Shown in pieces: positions 1 to 8,233 of a stretch of DNA of 64,000 nt; position 1 is the stretch's first letter, and each line of letters opens with the position of its first letter. Below the pieces are notes generated by a model. The model had not been told where the DNA came from. It saw only the letters and a program-made list of their open reading frames with translations, and searched no databases. Origin of the DNA: Poriferisodalis sp965208485 (GTDB taxonomy: Bacteria; Actinomycetota; Acidimicrobiia; Acidimicrobiales; Poriferisodalaceae). Where the stretch lies: assembly GCF_965208485.1 (NCBI RefSeq), contig NZ_OZ242344.1, positions 1 through 64,000 of the forward strand, given 5' to 3'. A program made the translations under genes and the position numbers.

Positions 1-1
1 T

Positions 2-307
2 GCCCTCGAGCGCCGCTATGCGGTCGACGTAGACGTCGCTCAGCGTCGAGTAACGGTCGGCAGCACTGCGGATCTGATGGCCGCCGGCGTCAGGCTGGTC
101 GATCACCGCTGGGCTGACGGAGCTTTCACCGGTGAGGTGCACGCTCAGACGAGCGCGCATTCCCCGGCGCGGCCGGCGTTGCTCGATGCAGACGGCCAGT
201 TGCGCTGGGCGGACCCCCAGCGCAAGGTCGCGGCCGGTCAGGCGGTCGTGTTCTACGACGGTGACGAGGTGCTCGGGGGCGCGATCGCCGCCGGACATCT
301 CACATGA
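2..307 (+). CDS. mnmA: tRNA-specific 2-thiouridylase MnmA, C-terminal part
   Basis: The window opens inside this gene; about 101 C-terminal residues are present and the start lies to the left. MnmA thiolates U34 of tRNA-Lys/Glu/Gln in the cytoplasm using ATP and sulfur relayed from a cysteine desulfurase. What is visible is the family's closing beta-barrel: YAVDVD..RVTVG near the start of the fragment and the characteristic GQAVVFYDGDEVLGG near the end. The ATPase and catalytic cysteine domains are outside the window. The stop overlaps the next start by 4 bases (ATGA), and ligA follows, which matches the usual actinobacterial mnmA-ligA neighbourhood. Identity is fairly sure from the C-terminal signature and context. 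Confidence 0.85.
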   Translation, partial: ALERRYAVDVDVAQRRVTVGSTADLMAAGVRLVDHRWADGAFTGEVHAQTSAHSPARPALLDADGQLRWADPQRKVAAGQAVVFYDGDEVLGGAIAAGHLT

Positions 308-771
308 ATCGCACTGGCGCCGACGGTCGGCCAGATGGTGACGATCGCCGTGTGCCGTGGGCGTTGCGTCGGGGCGTGTCCGTTGCCGTCACCACGGGAG
401 CGCTCGTCGCGGCGGCTGCCGTGGTGCTGGCGGTGTGGTTGACACGCGGCTCTGACACGGTGTCGAGCTACCCCGTCGGCCTGGAGGGCGTAGTGCCCGC
501 GCCGGACGCGCAAGCGCCCCGGCAGACCCCTGTCGGGGCACGCTTGGAGCCTGGGTGGGAGCCGACGATCATCATCGACGGGGTGCGCATACCCAGCAGC
601 CAGCTCGATGCGGGAACCATCCAGCTCGGCGAGTACTTCTTCGCTCCCGGCGAGGGCAAAGCGATCGAGCGGCTGCGCAGCGGCCAGGTCTGTGCCGTAG
701 TCCGTGCCGCCCCGGTAACCGCGCTCGAAGCACCCGACCTCGTCTACAGGTGGTGCTTCGTGACCTTCTAG
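304..771 (+). CDS. Small single-pass membrane protein, unknown function
   Basis: A 155-residue protein translationally coupled to mnmA by an ATGA overlap. It has a short charged N-terminus, one hydrophobic segment at about residues 30-50 (alanine/valine-rich, ending AVWLTRG), and an exported or external domain of about 100 residues with no motif I recognise. Two cysteines lie in the C-terminal third (QVCAVV and WCFVTF) and could form a disulfide outside the membrane. It ends with a CTAG-embedded TAG. The protein probably sits in the cytoplasmic membrane facing out. Function is unknown; the mnmA-x-ligA position is the only contextual clue. Confidence 0.7.
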   Translation: MNRTGADGRPDGDDRRVPWALRRGVSVAVTTGALVAAAAVVLAVWLTRGSDTVSSYPVGLEGVVPAPDAQAPRQTPVGARLEPGWEPTIIIDGVRIPSSQLDAGTIQLGEYFFAPGEGKAIERLRSGQVCAVVRAAPVTALEAPDLVYRWCFVTF

Positions 772-782
772 GACTGTTCCAA

Positions 783-891
783 CTAGTGCGATGTCCACAA
801 ACGTTCGCGCGCTTGCGAACCTGAGATTTGCCCGCAGTTCCAGTGTTTTGCTTCGGTGTCACCATGCGCAGGTATGTGGACACCGCACTAG
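783..891 (-). repeat. CTAG-bounded structured element, copy A
   Basis: A 109-base segment whose ends pair: CTAGTGCGATGTCCACA at 783-799 against TGTGGACACCGCACTAG at 875-891, 16 of 17 matching. An inner hairpin (GTTCGC..GCGAAC) lies near 802-819. Read on the minus strand it carries CTGGAACTGCGGGC, resembling the core shared by the other copies. The leading CTAG (891-888 on the minus strand) contains the ligA stop codon. It could act as a terminator-like 3' structure or be a non-autonomous mobile element. Confidence 0.65.
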
Positions 892-3284
892 CCGGGCGCG
901 TCTCTCGGGAGGCTCTGGATCTCGCTGTCTCGATCAGCTTCACCTGAGTCGAGGAGATCCCTGAGGCCTTCCTCGTCGAGCACAGGGATGCCGAGTTCGG
1001 CGGCTTTGTTCAGCTTGGCTTGGCCGGCACGCTCGCCGGCGACCAGTGCGAAGGTGCTCTTGTTGACCGACGAGGTGGATTTGCCCCCGCGTTGGATGAT
1101 GGCTCGCTTCGCGTCCTCGCGGCCAATGAACCAGCCGTCGAGGTTGCCGCTCACCACCACCGAGCGATCGGCCAACACCTGCGGAACGTCGCCGGCGTCG
1201 CCAGGCCCGTCTACCACGTCGAATCGGACCCGCTGGGAATACAGCTTGTCGATGAGCGTCCGGTTGTCTTTGTCGGAGAAGAAGCTCGTGACGCTGCCGG
1301 CGATGATCGGCCCGATGCCGTCGATCTCGGCGAGTTCCTCCGCTGACCTGTCCATGATCGTGTCAAGCGAACGGAATCGATTGGCGAGCAGTTCCGAAGC
1401 AGTAGGGCCTAGGTGCTCGATGCCCAAACCGATGAGCAGTCGGGCCAGCGGCGGGCTGCGCTTCTCGTCGATCTCTGAGACGAGGCTGAGAGCGGACTTG
1501 TCGGCGAATCCTTCGATCCCGTGGATTGCGACTGGTCGCAGCGCCAGGAGCGCCAGGTTCTCGGCAGCACCAGCACGCAGCAGTTGTTCGTCACCGGTCA
1601 GGTCTTTGACGTGGAGCTTGAACAGGTCCGCAGGATCCGCAACCAGTTCTGCCCCGTGCAGCTGATCCACCGTCCTTTCGCCGAGTCCCTCGATGTCGAG
1701 AGCGTTGCGGCCCACGAAGTATCCGATGCCTTGAATGACCCTCTGTTTGCACCTGCGGTTCACGCAGTAGGTGTTGGCGTCACCTTCCTCGCGAACCAGC
1801 GGCTGGCTGCATTCGGGACACGCGGTTGGGAACGTCCAGGGCACCGAGTCGGAAGGCCGTTCGGCGAGTACCGGGCCGACCACCTCGGGAATGACGTCGC
1901 CCGCCTTGCGCACGATGACCGTGTCGCCGGGCCGGACATCCTTGGCGGCGACTTGGTCCTCGTTGTGCAGGGTGGCAAGCGAAACAGTGGAGCCGCCGAC
2001 AAAGACGGGCACCATCTCCGCGAAGGGTGTGACGCGACCGGTCCGCCCTATCGACACCATGATGTCGCGCAGCAAGGTGGTGCGTTCCTCCGGAGGGAAC
2101 TTGTAGGCGATTGCCCAGCGGGGTGCTCGGCTCGTGTAACCAAGCCGTGCGCGTAGGTCCAAATTGGCCACCTTGACGACGACTCCATCGATTTCGTATG
2201 AGGGCTTGTGACGATCCCGCTCCCACGCCTGGCAGAAGCGCTCGACTTCTTCGAGCGAACCATGGGTGCGTGTTTCGGGATTCACCGGCATGCCAAGCTG
2301 TCTCAGGTACTCGAAGACCTCGTGGGCTTCGCTTAACCGTGGGCCGCCGATTATCTCGCCGAGGTCGTAGCTCCAAAACGACAGCCCTCGGCTCGCAACG
2401 TCCGAGGGGTTCTTCTGCCGCAAGCTGCCCGCAGCGGTGTTGCGCGCATTCGCGTAGTCGGGGTGGCGACGTTGGGCGTCGGCTGGCGTCAGCCTTGCCG
2501 AGGCTTCGAGTTCCCGACGCTCTCTCATCGGCAGGCCTTCGGGAGCATCTGCAAGCTGCTTCCTGGCAGATCTCGCCTTCTCCAGAAGCTCTTTACGCGA
2601 CAATGCCTGAGCTTCATTCAGCTTGCGGAATCGGTCGAGGGGCAGGAAGACTTCGCCGCGAATCTCGATGAGGTCGGGCACCGGCACGGTTGCATCGAGT
2701 CGGCGCGGGATGGCGTCGATAGTCACTGCACTGGCCGTAACGTCCTCGCCGACACGGCCGTTGCCCCGTGTCGCTGCTTGAACAAGGCGACCCTGCTCGT
2801 AGCGCAATGAGACGGCCAAACCGTCGAACTTCAGTTCGCAGATCAGGTCTGGTTGAGGCATGTTCGCGGGCGGCCCGTGCTCGTCGCTGCCATCGGTGTC
2901 GCCGGCGAACAGAGTCTGCTGAGCGGCATTCAGTCCGCGCAGGATGCGGACGTGCCAAGCCCGCAGATCATCGAAGGTCATCGCGTTGTCGAGCGACATC
3001 ATCGGTGTGGTGTGGACGACTTCGTCGGACTGTCGCGATATTTCGGCGCCTACCCACTGAATAGGCGAGTTCGGGTCGGCATCAGCGGGGTACCGGGATT
3101 CCAGTCCGACCAGTTCACGTCTGCGATCGTCATATTCGCTGTCCGGCACGGTTGGCGCTCCGTCGCGGTAGTACTCCACGGCGTAACGGCCGACCAAGCG
3201 TTCCAGCCGGCGCATGCGCTCGAGATCGCGCCGGCGATCGACTTCAGCGGATGGACTCGTGGGTTCGCTGGCGTTGGGATCCAT
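888..3284 (-). CDS. ligA: NAD-dependent DNA ligase LigA
   Basis: Seals 3'-OH/5'-phosphate nicks using NAD+ in replication and repair. Domains in order: Ia/adenylation with the nucleophile in ELKFDG (Lys near residue 152), OB fold (GRVTPFAEMVPV), a four-cysteine zinc finger (CPEC..CVNRRC), helix-hairpin-helix repeats (IEGLGE, IDGIGP) and a C-terminal BRCT domain. The product is about 798 residues against a usual ~670-700. The excess is mostly two charged insertions: roughly 25 residues before the KFDG motif, and roughly 40 just before the NARNTAAGSLRQ motif. The ATG at 3284 is chosen over an in-frame TTG at 3314 because the product then begins just before the first conserved helices. The stop codon lies inside element A. 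Confidence 0.95.
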   Translation of the reverse strand: MDPNASEPTSPSAEVDRRRDLERMRRLERLVGRYAVEYYRDGAPTVPDSEYDDRRRELVGLESRYPADADPNSPIQWVGAEISRQSDEVVHTTPMMSLDNAMTFDDLRAWHVRILRGLNAAQQTLFAGDTDGSDEHGPPANMPQPDLICELKFDGLAVSLRYEQGRLVQAATRGNGRVGEDVTASAVTIDAIPRRLDATVPVPDLIEIRGEVFLPLDRFRKLNEAQALSRKELLEKARSARKQLADAPEGLPMRERRELEASARLTPADAQRRHPDYANARNTAAGSLRQKNPSDVASRGLSFWSYDLGEIIGGPRLSEAHEVFEYLRQLGMPVNPETRTHGSLEEVERFCQAWERDRHKPSYEIDGVVVKVANLDLRARLGYTSRAPRWAIAYKFPPEERTTLLRDIMVSIGRTGRVTPFAEMVPVFVGGSTVSLATLHNEDQVAAKDVRPGDTVIVRKAGDVIPEVVGPVLAERPSDSVPWTFPTACPECSQPLVREEGDANTYCVNRRCKQRVIQGIGYFVGRNALDIEGLGERTVDQLHGAELVADPADLFKLHVKDLTGDEQLLRAGAAENLALLALRPVAIHGIEGFADKSALSLVSEIDEKRSPPLARLLIGLGIEHLGPTASELLANRFRSLDTIMDRSAEELAEIDGIGPIIAGSVTSFFSDKDNRTLIDKLYSQRVRFDVVDGPGDAGDVPQVLADRSVVVSGNLDGWFIGREDAKRAIIQRGGKSTSSVNKSTFALVAGERAGQAKLNKAAELGIPVLDEEGLRDLLDSGEADRDSEIQSLPRDAPG

Positions 3285-3504
3285 TGCACTGCCGAGAGTA
3301 GCTAGGAGGTGCAACAGCTTCGCTGTTGTTTCGTGCGCCTATGGTGCAGCGCCACGTGCAACGGTCAGGGCTGCGGGATGAGACTGACGCTGCGGCGGAG
3401 TCACGCCCGGCAGGTCTGCGTTACGGGGTTCGGGGGGGGGGTCTGCCGTATCGCCTCGATACCCGACCAGACAGGCACCCACCGTGTGCCGTCATGCCCG
3501 ACAT
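3285..3504. other. Intergenic region left of elements B and C
   Basis: No gene is supported between the ligA start and element B. The stretch contains a run of nine G residues at 3432-3440 and a CTAG at 3302. A short hairpin (AACAGC/GCTGTT) lies just right of that CTAG, and a weak match to the repeat core (CAGGGCTGCGGGATG) is found near 3367. A decayed sixth copy of the CTAG element is possible but no pairing right arm is visible. Confidence 0.4.
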
Positions 3505-3604
3505 CCAGTGGTGTGCCGCGGTTTTCTTGCGGGCAGGTCGCGGCCCGCTGACCTGCGGAAACAGGCTTTGGCAGGCCCTGCGCAAATTGCCGACGCACCA
3601 CTAG
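3505..3604 (+). repeat. CTAG-bounded structured element, copy B
   Basis: About 100 bases, plus-strand orientation. The right end GCACCACTAG (3595-3604) pairs imperfectly with CCAGTGGTGTGCC at 3505-3517. The core GGGCAGGTC..GCTGACCTGCGG at 3531-3558 matches the other copies. Its right-hand CTAG (3601-3604) is the same four bases that begin element C, so B and C sit head to tail on one shared CTAG. Confidence 0.5.
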
Positions 3605-3707
3605 GAGACTGCTGAGCAATTGCCGAAATCGCCGATTCACGGACACAAAGCCGCAGGTCAGAGCGTTGCAGACTTGCCCGGATCCGAATAAATCAGCAGT
3701 TTCCTAG
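3601..3707 (-). repeat. CTAG-bounded structured element, copy C
   Basis: Exactly 107 bases. CTAGGAGACTGCTGA at 3601-3615 pairs with TCAGCAGTTTCCTAG at 3693-3707 (14 of 15). Read on the minus strand the core is GGGCAAGTC..CTCTGACCTGCGGCTTTG, closest to the core of copy E. No gene ends in it; it lies in the ligA upstream region next to copy B. Confidence 0.65.
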
Positions 3708-3744
3708 GGCATCGTCCCTGGCCGGAGACTCGCCCCGAATCAGC

Positions 3745-3775
3745 TCAGCAAACATATATATAGCATACAAACGTG
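3745..3775 (+). promoter_or_regulatory. AT-rich patch, possible promoter
   Basis: An AT-rich stretch (AACATATATATAGCATACAA) stands out from the surrounding G+C-rich DNA about 100 bases before the next gene start at 3870. It contains -10-like TATATA sequences. No convincing -35 was identified, so this is only a candidate promoter for the 3870-4814 gene or the gatCAB run. Confidence 0.3.
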
Positions 3776-3869
3776 TGTCACAAGACGCAACCGAGACAGC
3801 GGAGTTTTCCGAGATTCTCCGAACTCCACCGCCCGGGACACACCATCCCTCAGCCCGTCCGAAGTCCTG

Positions 3870-4814
3870 ATGCATCTGGTAGTGCGAATTGCGAGACTGG
3901 GGCGGGTGGGGGCGTTATTGCGAGCTCATCCGACGCTGTGGCTGCTGCGGCTGCTTTGGCTGGCGATGCCGTGGAGCGTCGGGGCTGCGGCAGCGGATGC
4001 GCTCGGTGCGTGCTCGGAAACCTCCGCACGCATCCTGAGCGCCGAGCTGTGGGCCGCATGGGGGTTCGTGCTGACGGCCACGTTCGTGCGGCGGCCGTGG
4101 GCGCTCACGGTTGCGCGCATCGCCGCACCGGCTTCCGTCGGCGTCGCGATCGGCTCCGCGGCGGCCGCCGCCGCATGGGACGCCGACCTGACTGCGCTGC
4201 GTGCCGCGACGGCGATTGCCGGAGCGGTCATCACTGCGGCCGTGGCACTGCTGCCCGAGACCGGGAACGCCATGGTCGACGGACTCAGCTACGGCAATGA
4301 GCGGCGGATGCTGCTGCGCACACCGTTCCTGCTGGCTGTCGCGCCGATCCCGTTCGTGTGGACAGCCGTCGTTGCGGGCGTGACGCTTCCGCTGGTGCTG
4401 TGGGCCATCGGGCAGTGGATCTGGGCGTCGGTGGCCACCATCGCTGGGCTCATCGCCGCAGTGCTGGGTTTTCGATCGCTCCATCAGCTGTCCCGCCGAT
4501 GGGTGGTCTTTGTCCCCAACGGCTTCGTGCTGCACGACCAGATGGCGACACGCGAGCCGTTCCTGCTGCGACGGGCCGATGTGGTGACGCTCGGCGCAGC
4601 TCCTGCCGACATCGATGTCGAAGCACACGACCTGGTGGACATCAGCGGCAACGCACTCGGCCCAGTTCTGCTGGTGGAGCTGAGCGAGCACATCGAAGTG
4701 GTGCCCCGCACGACCGGCACAGCACAGGTGCTCGCAGTGTCGCGGGTGCTGTTCAGTCCCACTCGCCCGGGCGAGATGCTGGCCGAAGCCGCCCGGCGGC
4801 GAATTCCCCGCTGA
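3870..4814 (+). CDS. Integral membrane protein with C-terminal PH-like region, unknown function
   Basis: A 314-residue protein upstream of gatC. The N-terminal two-thirds is hydrophobic with about five or six membrane segments, roughly residues 22-45, 60-80, 85-105, 110-130, 150-175 and 180-198. The last ~110 residues are soluble: RWVVFVPNGFVLHDQM followed by a beta-rich stretch, reminiscent of a PH-like lipid- or protein-binding fold. That fold is an inference from pattern only. It ends 26 bases before gatC, so it may be cotranscribed with gatCAB, though a link to amidation is not implied. No catalytic motif is seen. Confidence 0.65.
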   Translation: MHLVVRIARLGRVGALLRAHPTLWLLRLLWLAMPWSVGAAAADALGACSETSARILSAELWAAWGFVLTATFVRRPWALTVARIAAPASVGVAIGSAAAAAAWDADLTALRAATAIAGAVITAAVALLPETGNAMVDGLSYGNERRMLLRTPFLLAVAPIPFVWTAVVAGVTLPLVLWAIGQWIWASVATIAGLIAAVLGFRSLHQLSRRWVVFVPNGFVLHDQMATREPFLLRRADVVTLGAAPADIDVEAHDLVDISGNALGPVLLVELSEHIEVVPRTTGTAQVLAVSRVLFSPTRPGEMLAEAARRRIPR

Positions 4815-4840
4815 GGCCGCGCCGGTACCCTGCCGAACCG

Positions 4841-5152
4841 ATGGAGGAACCGACGGACGCGATCAGCAGTAACCAGGTGGCTCACGTGGCGCGGCTGGCT
4901 CGCATAGAGCTCACGCCGGACGAGATCGAGCACTACACGAGCCACCTCGGCCGCATCCTGGAGCACGCCCGCGAGTTCGAGGATCTCGATCTCGCCGACG
5001 TGCCGCCGCTCGCGCATCCCTACCCGCTCCGCAATGTCTTCCGCGATGACATCGCCGGAACCACCGTCGACCGCGATGAGGTGCTGGCCCAGGCACCCGG
5101 CGCATCAGACGGGCAGTTCGAGGTGCCGCCGGTGCTCGGCACCGCGTCGTGA
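4841..5152 (+). CDS. gatC: Asp/Glu-tRNA amidotransferase subunit C
   Basis: A 103-residue GatC, the clamp that stabilises the GatA-GatB complex converting misacylated Glu-tRNA(Gln) (and Asp-tRNA(Asn)) to the amidated form. Family signatures are VAHVARLARIELTPDE near the N-terminus, an amphipathic helix (HLGRILEHAREFEDLD), and LRNVFRDD in the C-terminal part. The ATG at 4841 gives the usual GatC length (~95-105). The open frame extends upstream, but that part lies inside the preceding gene. The stop TGA overlaps a possible GTG start of gatA at 5149. Confidence 0.93.
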   Translation: MEEPTDAISSNQVAHVARLARIELTPDEIEHYTSHLGRILEHAREFEDLDLADVPPLAHPYPLRNVFRDDIAGTTVDRDEVLAQAPGASDGQFEVPPVLGTAS

Positions 5153-5176
5153 GCCCGGCATGGCCCGAACCGCGCC

Positions 5177-5226
5177 CGTCCGATGAGCACAGCGAGCCTT
5201 GCGAGCGTCCGATGAATACAGCAAGC
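5177..5226 (+). repeat. Tandem duplication at the gatA start
   Basis: Two near-identical 21-base units with a 29-base period: CGTCCGATGAGCACAGCGAGC at 5177 and CGTCCGATGAATACAGCAAGC at 5206. Each carries an ATG, but the period is not a multiple of three. Only the second ATG (5212) is in the GatA frame; the first opens a different frame. Confidence 0.7.
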
Positions 5227-6744
5227 GCCATCGCCCGCGACGTCCGCTCGGGCACTCGCCGCGCCACGGACGTCCTCGAGGAATTCCTCAGCCGGATCGA
5301 GTCCTACGACAGCGACGTTCACGCGTTCAACACGGTGACGGCCGAGGCGGCACGCGCAGCAGCCGGAACGGTTGACGACGCCGTCGCGGCAGGCGACGAT
5401 CCGGGTCCGCTGGCAGGTGTCCCCGTCGCGTACAAGGACAACCTGTGCACCCGCGGCGTGCCGACTACCTGTTCGTCGCACATGCTCGAGGGCTGGCTGC
5501 CTCCCTATGACGCCACGGTGGTGCAGGCGATGTCGGCCGCAGGCGCAGTCATGATCGGCAAGACCAACCTGGACGAGTTCGCCATGGGCAGCTCGACAGA
5601 GCATTCGGCTTTCGGTCCCACCCGCAACCCCTACGACCTGGCCCGGGTTCCCGGCGGCTCCAGCGGCGGCTCGGCAGCTGCAGTCGCTTCTGGCTTCGCG
5701 CCTTTGGCGCTGGGATCCGATACCGGTGGCTCGATCCGCCAGCCGGCCTCGCTCTGCGGCATAGTCGGCATCAAGCCCACCTATGGCCGTGTGAGCCGCT
5801 ACGGGCTCATTGCCTTCGCCAGCTCGTTCGACCAGATCGGCCCTTTCGCCGTCGACGTGGCCGATGCGGCACTCGCGCTCGGGATCATCAGCGGCCCCGA
5901 TCCGTCCGACAGCACGTCGATCCCTGCCACTGTGCCGGACTTCGACGCTGCGCTGAGTCGGGGTGTCGAGGGTCTGCGAGTGGGCGTCGTCAGCGAACTG
6001 ACGGGAACCGGCCGCAACGGTGCTGTGACTGGAAGCCGTGTGGCTGAAGATGCGGCGGGAGAGATGCTCGCCGGCATCGACGCGGACGTGACCCAACGGG
6101 TGCTCGAGGCGGCCGACGCGTTGGCAGAGGCTGGCGCTGCGGTCGGTCGGGTCTCCGTGCCCGCCGTCACCTACGGGCTGACGGCCTACTACCTCATCGC
6201 ACCGGCGGAGGCCTCCTCGAACCTGGCCCGCTACGACGGGACCCGTTATGGGCTGCGCATCGACGGCGCTGACGTCGAGGAGATGAACCGGCTGACGCGA
6301 CGGTCCGGCTTCGGTGACGAAGTCAAAGCGCGCATCATGCTGGGGACGTTCGCCCTCAGTGCGGGCTACTACGACGCGTACTACGGCAAGGCGCAGCGGG
6401 TTCGCATGCTCACCCGTCGTGACTTCGATGCTGCCTATGCAGGCTACGACGTGCTGCTGTCGCCCACCTCGCCGTGTGTGGCATTCCGTTTCGGCGAGCG
6501 CGCCGATCCGATGACCATGTACCGGTGTGACACCTGCACGATCCCCTCCAACCTGTCGGGAGACCCGGCAATCTCGGTGCCCTTCGGGACCGGTGCAGCC
6601 GACATGCCGGTCGGCGTCCAGGTGATGGCACCGGCATTGGGGGAGGAGACCATGCTGACGGTGGCGGCGGCGATCGAGCGCTCTGCCCCGGAGCTGCCTG
6701 CGCCGCTGTTGGGCGAGGGTTCTTCAAGGAGCGCAGCAGCATGA
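5212..6744 (+). CDS. gatA: Asp/Glu-tRNA amidotransferase subunit A
   Basis: The amidase subunit that releases ammonia from glutamine for tRNA amidation. It shows the amidase-signature triad: Lys in VAYKDNLC, the glycine/serine-rich GGSSGGSAAAVASG, and the nucleophile-bearing GSDTGGSIRQPA. The C-terminal half contains DVLLSPTSPC and the ISVPFG..PVGVQVMAP block. The product from 5212 is 510 residues, a little over the usual ~485. An in-frame GTG at 5149 that overlaps the gatC stop would add 21 poorly conserved residues, so the ATG is preferred. The start region is a tandem duplication. It overlaps gatB by 4 bases. Confidence 0.95.
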   Translation: MNTASAIARDVRSGTRRATDVLEEFLSRIESYDSDVHAFNTVTAEAARAAAGTVDDAVAAGDDPGPLAGVPVAYKDNLCTRGVPTTCSSHMLEGWLPPYDATVVQAMSAAGAVMIGKTNLDEFAMGSSTEHSAFGPTRNPYDLARVPGGSSGGSAAAVASGFAPLALGSDTGGSIRQPASLCGIVGIKPTYGRVSRYGLIAFASSFDQIGPFAVDVADAALALGIISGPDPSDSTSIPATVPDFDAALSRGVEGLRVGVVSELTGTGRNGAVTGSRVAEDAAGEMLAGIDADVTQRVLEAADALAEAGAAVGRVSVPAVTYGLTAYYLIAPAEASSNLARYDGTRYGLRIDGADVEEMNRLTRRSGFGDEVKARIMLGTFALSAGYYDAYYGKAQRVRMLTRRDFDAAYAGYDVLLSPTSPCVAFRFGERADPMTMYRCDTCTIPSNLSGDPAISVPFGTGAADMPVGVQVMAPALGEETMLTVAAAIERSAPELPAPLLGEGSSRSAAA

Positions 6745-8162
6745 CCGCAGGGTGGGACGTCGTTGTCGGGCTCGAAGTCCACGTCGAGCTGGCGACCGAC
6801 ACGAAGCTGTTCTCTGCAGCGCCCAGCCGCTTCGGCGACGAGCCGAACACCAACGTCACGCCGGTGTGCCTCGGCCTGCCCGGCTCGCTGCCGGTGCTGA
6901 ACCGGCGTGCCGTGGAGCTGGCCATGGCGGTGGGGCTCGCGCTCAACTGCGAGATCCGGCCGTCGGTGTTCCACCGCAAGAACTACTTCTATCCCGACAT
7001 GCCGAAGGACTACCAGGTCAGCCAGTACGACCAGCCAATCTGTTCGGATGGCTGGCTGGACGTCCCCGGCGGCAACCGTGTCGGGATCGAGCGGGCGCAC
7101 CTGGAGGAGGACGCCGGCAAGACCACACACCTCGGCGGTGCCGAGGGCCGCATCCACGGCGCCGTCGGGGCGCTGGTCGACTACAACCGGGCGGGCACGC
7201 CGCTGCTCGAGATCGTCTCGCGGCCCGACATCGGCTCAGCCGCCGAGGCCAGCGCGTACGTCGAGGAATTGCGGGCGATCCTGCTCGCGCTCGATGCGTC
7301 GGACGCCCGGCTGGAGGAGGGATCGATGCGCGTCGACGCGAACATCAGCGTGCGTCCCGCGGGATCGGCCGAGCTGCGCACTCGCTGCGAGGTCAAGAAC
7401 CTCAACTCTCTGCGCTCGCTGCGCAACGCCATCGACTATGAGGCCCGCCGTCACATAGGACTGTACGAGGCGGGCACCGAGCCGGTCCAGGAGACCCGGC
7501 ACTGGTCCACCGACGGGCGCACCCACTCGCTGCGGTCCAAGGAAGAGGCCGACGACTACCGCTATTTCCCCGAGCCCGACCTCGTGCCGCTCGAACCCGA
7601 TGCCGAGTGGATCGAGCGGGTGCATGCCGCGATGCCCGAGTTGCCGGCCTCGGTGCGCGAGCGTCTCTGCGCGCTGGGTGCCGACGCTGCGGACGCCCAG
7701 GTCATCGCCAGTCGCAGCCTTGCCCCGCTGGTGCTCGATGCCGTGGCCGCCGGCGCCGACGCGAGCCGCGCCGTCACCCACGCCGTGCAGAACCTGGCGC
7801 TGGACGGGGCCGAACTGATCGAGGCCGCCCAGCTTGCGTCGCTGGTCGAGATGGAGACATCCGGTCAGCTCACGGCGACGCAGGCCAAAACCGTGCTCGG
7901 ACACATGTGCGAGCGGGCGCCCGGTGCCGACGCAGACCCTGCGGCGATCGCGGCCGAGTTGGGCTACGAAGCCATGGACAGCGGCGAACTCGAAGCACTC
8001 GTCGAGGCGGCCATCGCCGACAACCCCGAAGCATGGGCGAAGTTCTGCGCCGGAGAATCCAAGGTGGCTGGCGTCTTCGTGGGAGCGGTGATGAAGGCCA
8101 CCCGCGGCCAAGCAGACGGCAGCGCCGTCACCCGCCTGCTCGCACGACACCGAGACGCCTGA
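6741..8162 (+). CDS. gatB: Asp/Glu-tRNA amidotransferase subunit B
   Basis: A 473-residue GatB, which binds the misacylated tRNA and activates it with ATP. Signatures are GLEVHVELATDTKLFS at the N-terminus, the metal-site region NRAGTPLLEIVSRPD, and VDANISVRP and EVKNLNSLRSL in the cradle. The C-terminal helical YqeY-like tail ends in GAVMKATRGQADG. Length is normal. It starts inside the gatA stop (ATGA), so gatC, gatA and gatB form one translationally coupled unit. The presence of GatCAB suggests the organism charges Gln-tRNA (and perhaps Asn-tRNA) indirectly. Confidence 0.96.
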   Translation: MTAGWDVVVGLEVHVELATDTKLFSAAPSRFGDEPNTNVTPVCLGLPGSLPVLNRRAVELAMAVGLALNCEIRPSVFHRKNYFYPDMPKDYQVSQYDQPICSDGWLDVPGGNRVGIERAHLEEDAGKTTHLGGAEGRIHGAVGALVDYNRAGTPLLEIVSRPDIGSAAEASAYVEELRAILLALDASDARLEEGSMRVDANISVRPAGSAELRTRCEVKNLNSLRSLRNAIDYEARRHIGLYEAGTEPVQETRHWSTDGRTHSLRSKEEADDYRYFPEPDLVPLEPDAEWIERVHAAMPELPASVRERLCALGADAADAQVIASRSLAPLVLDAVAAGADASRAVTHAVQNLALDGAELIEAAQLASLVEMETSGQLTATQAKTVLGHMCERAPGADADPAAIAAELGYEAMDSGELEALVEAAIADNPEAWAKFCAGESKVAGVFVGAVMKATRGQADGSAVTRLLARHRDA

Positions 8163-8233
8163 CAGCCGGTTCGCAGCATCGAACCCCCCAAAGCCTCTGC
8201 GATCGCTGATCGGGAGCCTGATGGCCTCGCTGG

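Noticed and set aside
3432..3440. Run of nine G as a phase-variation switch
   Set aside because: It is in an intergenic region with no open frame whose state it could change.
4358..4840. Upstream extension of gatC
   Set aside because: It overlaps the membrane protein gene in another frame and shows no GatC similarity; the ATG at 4841 gives the normal length.
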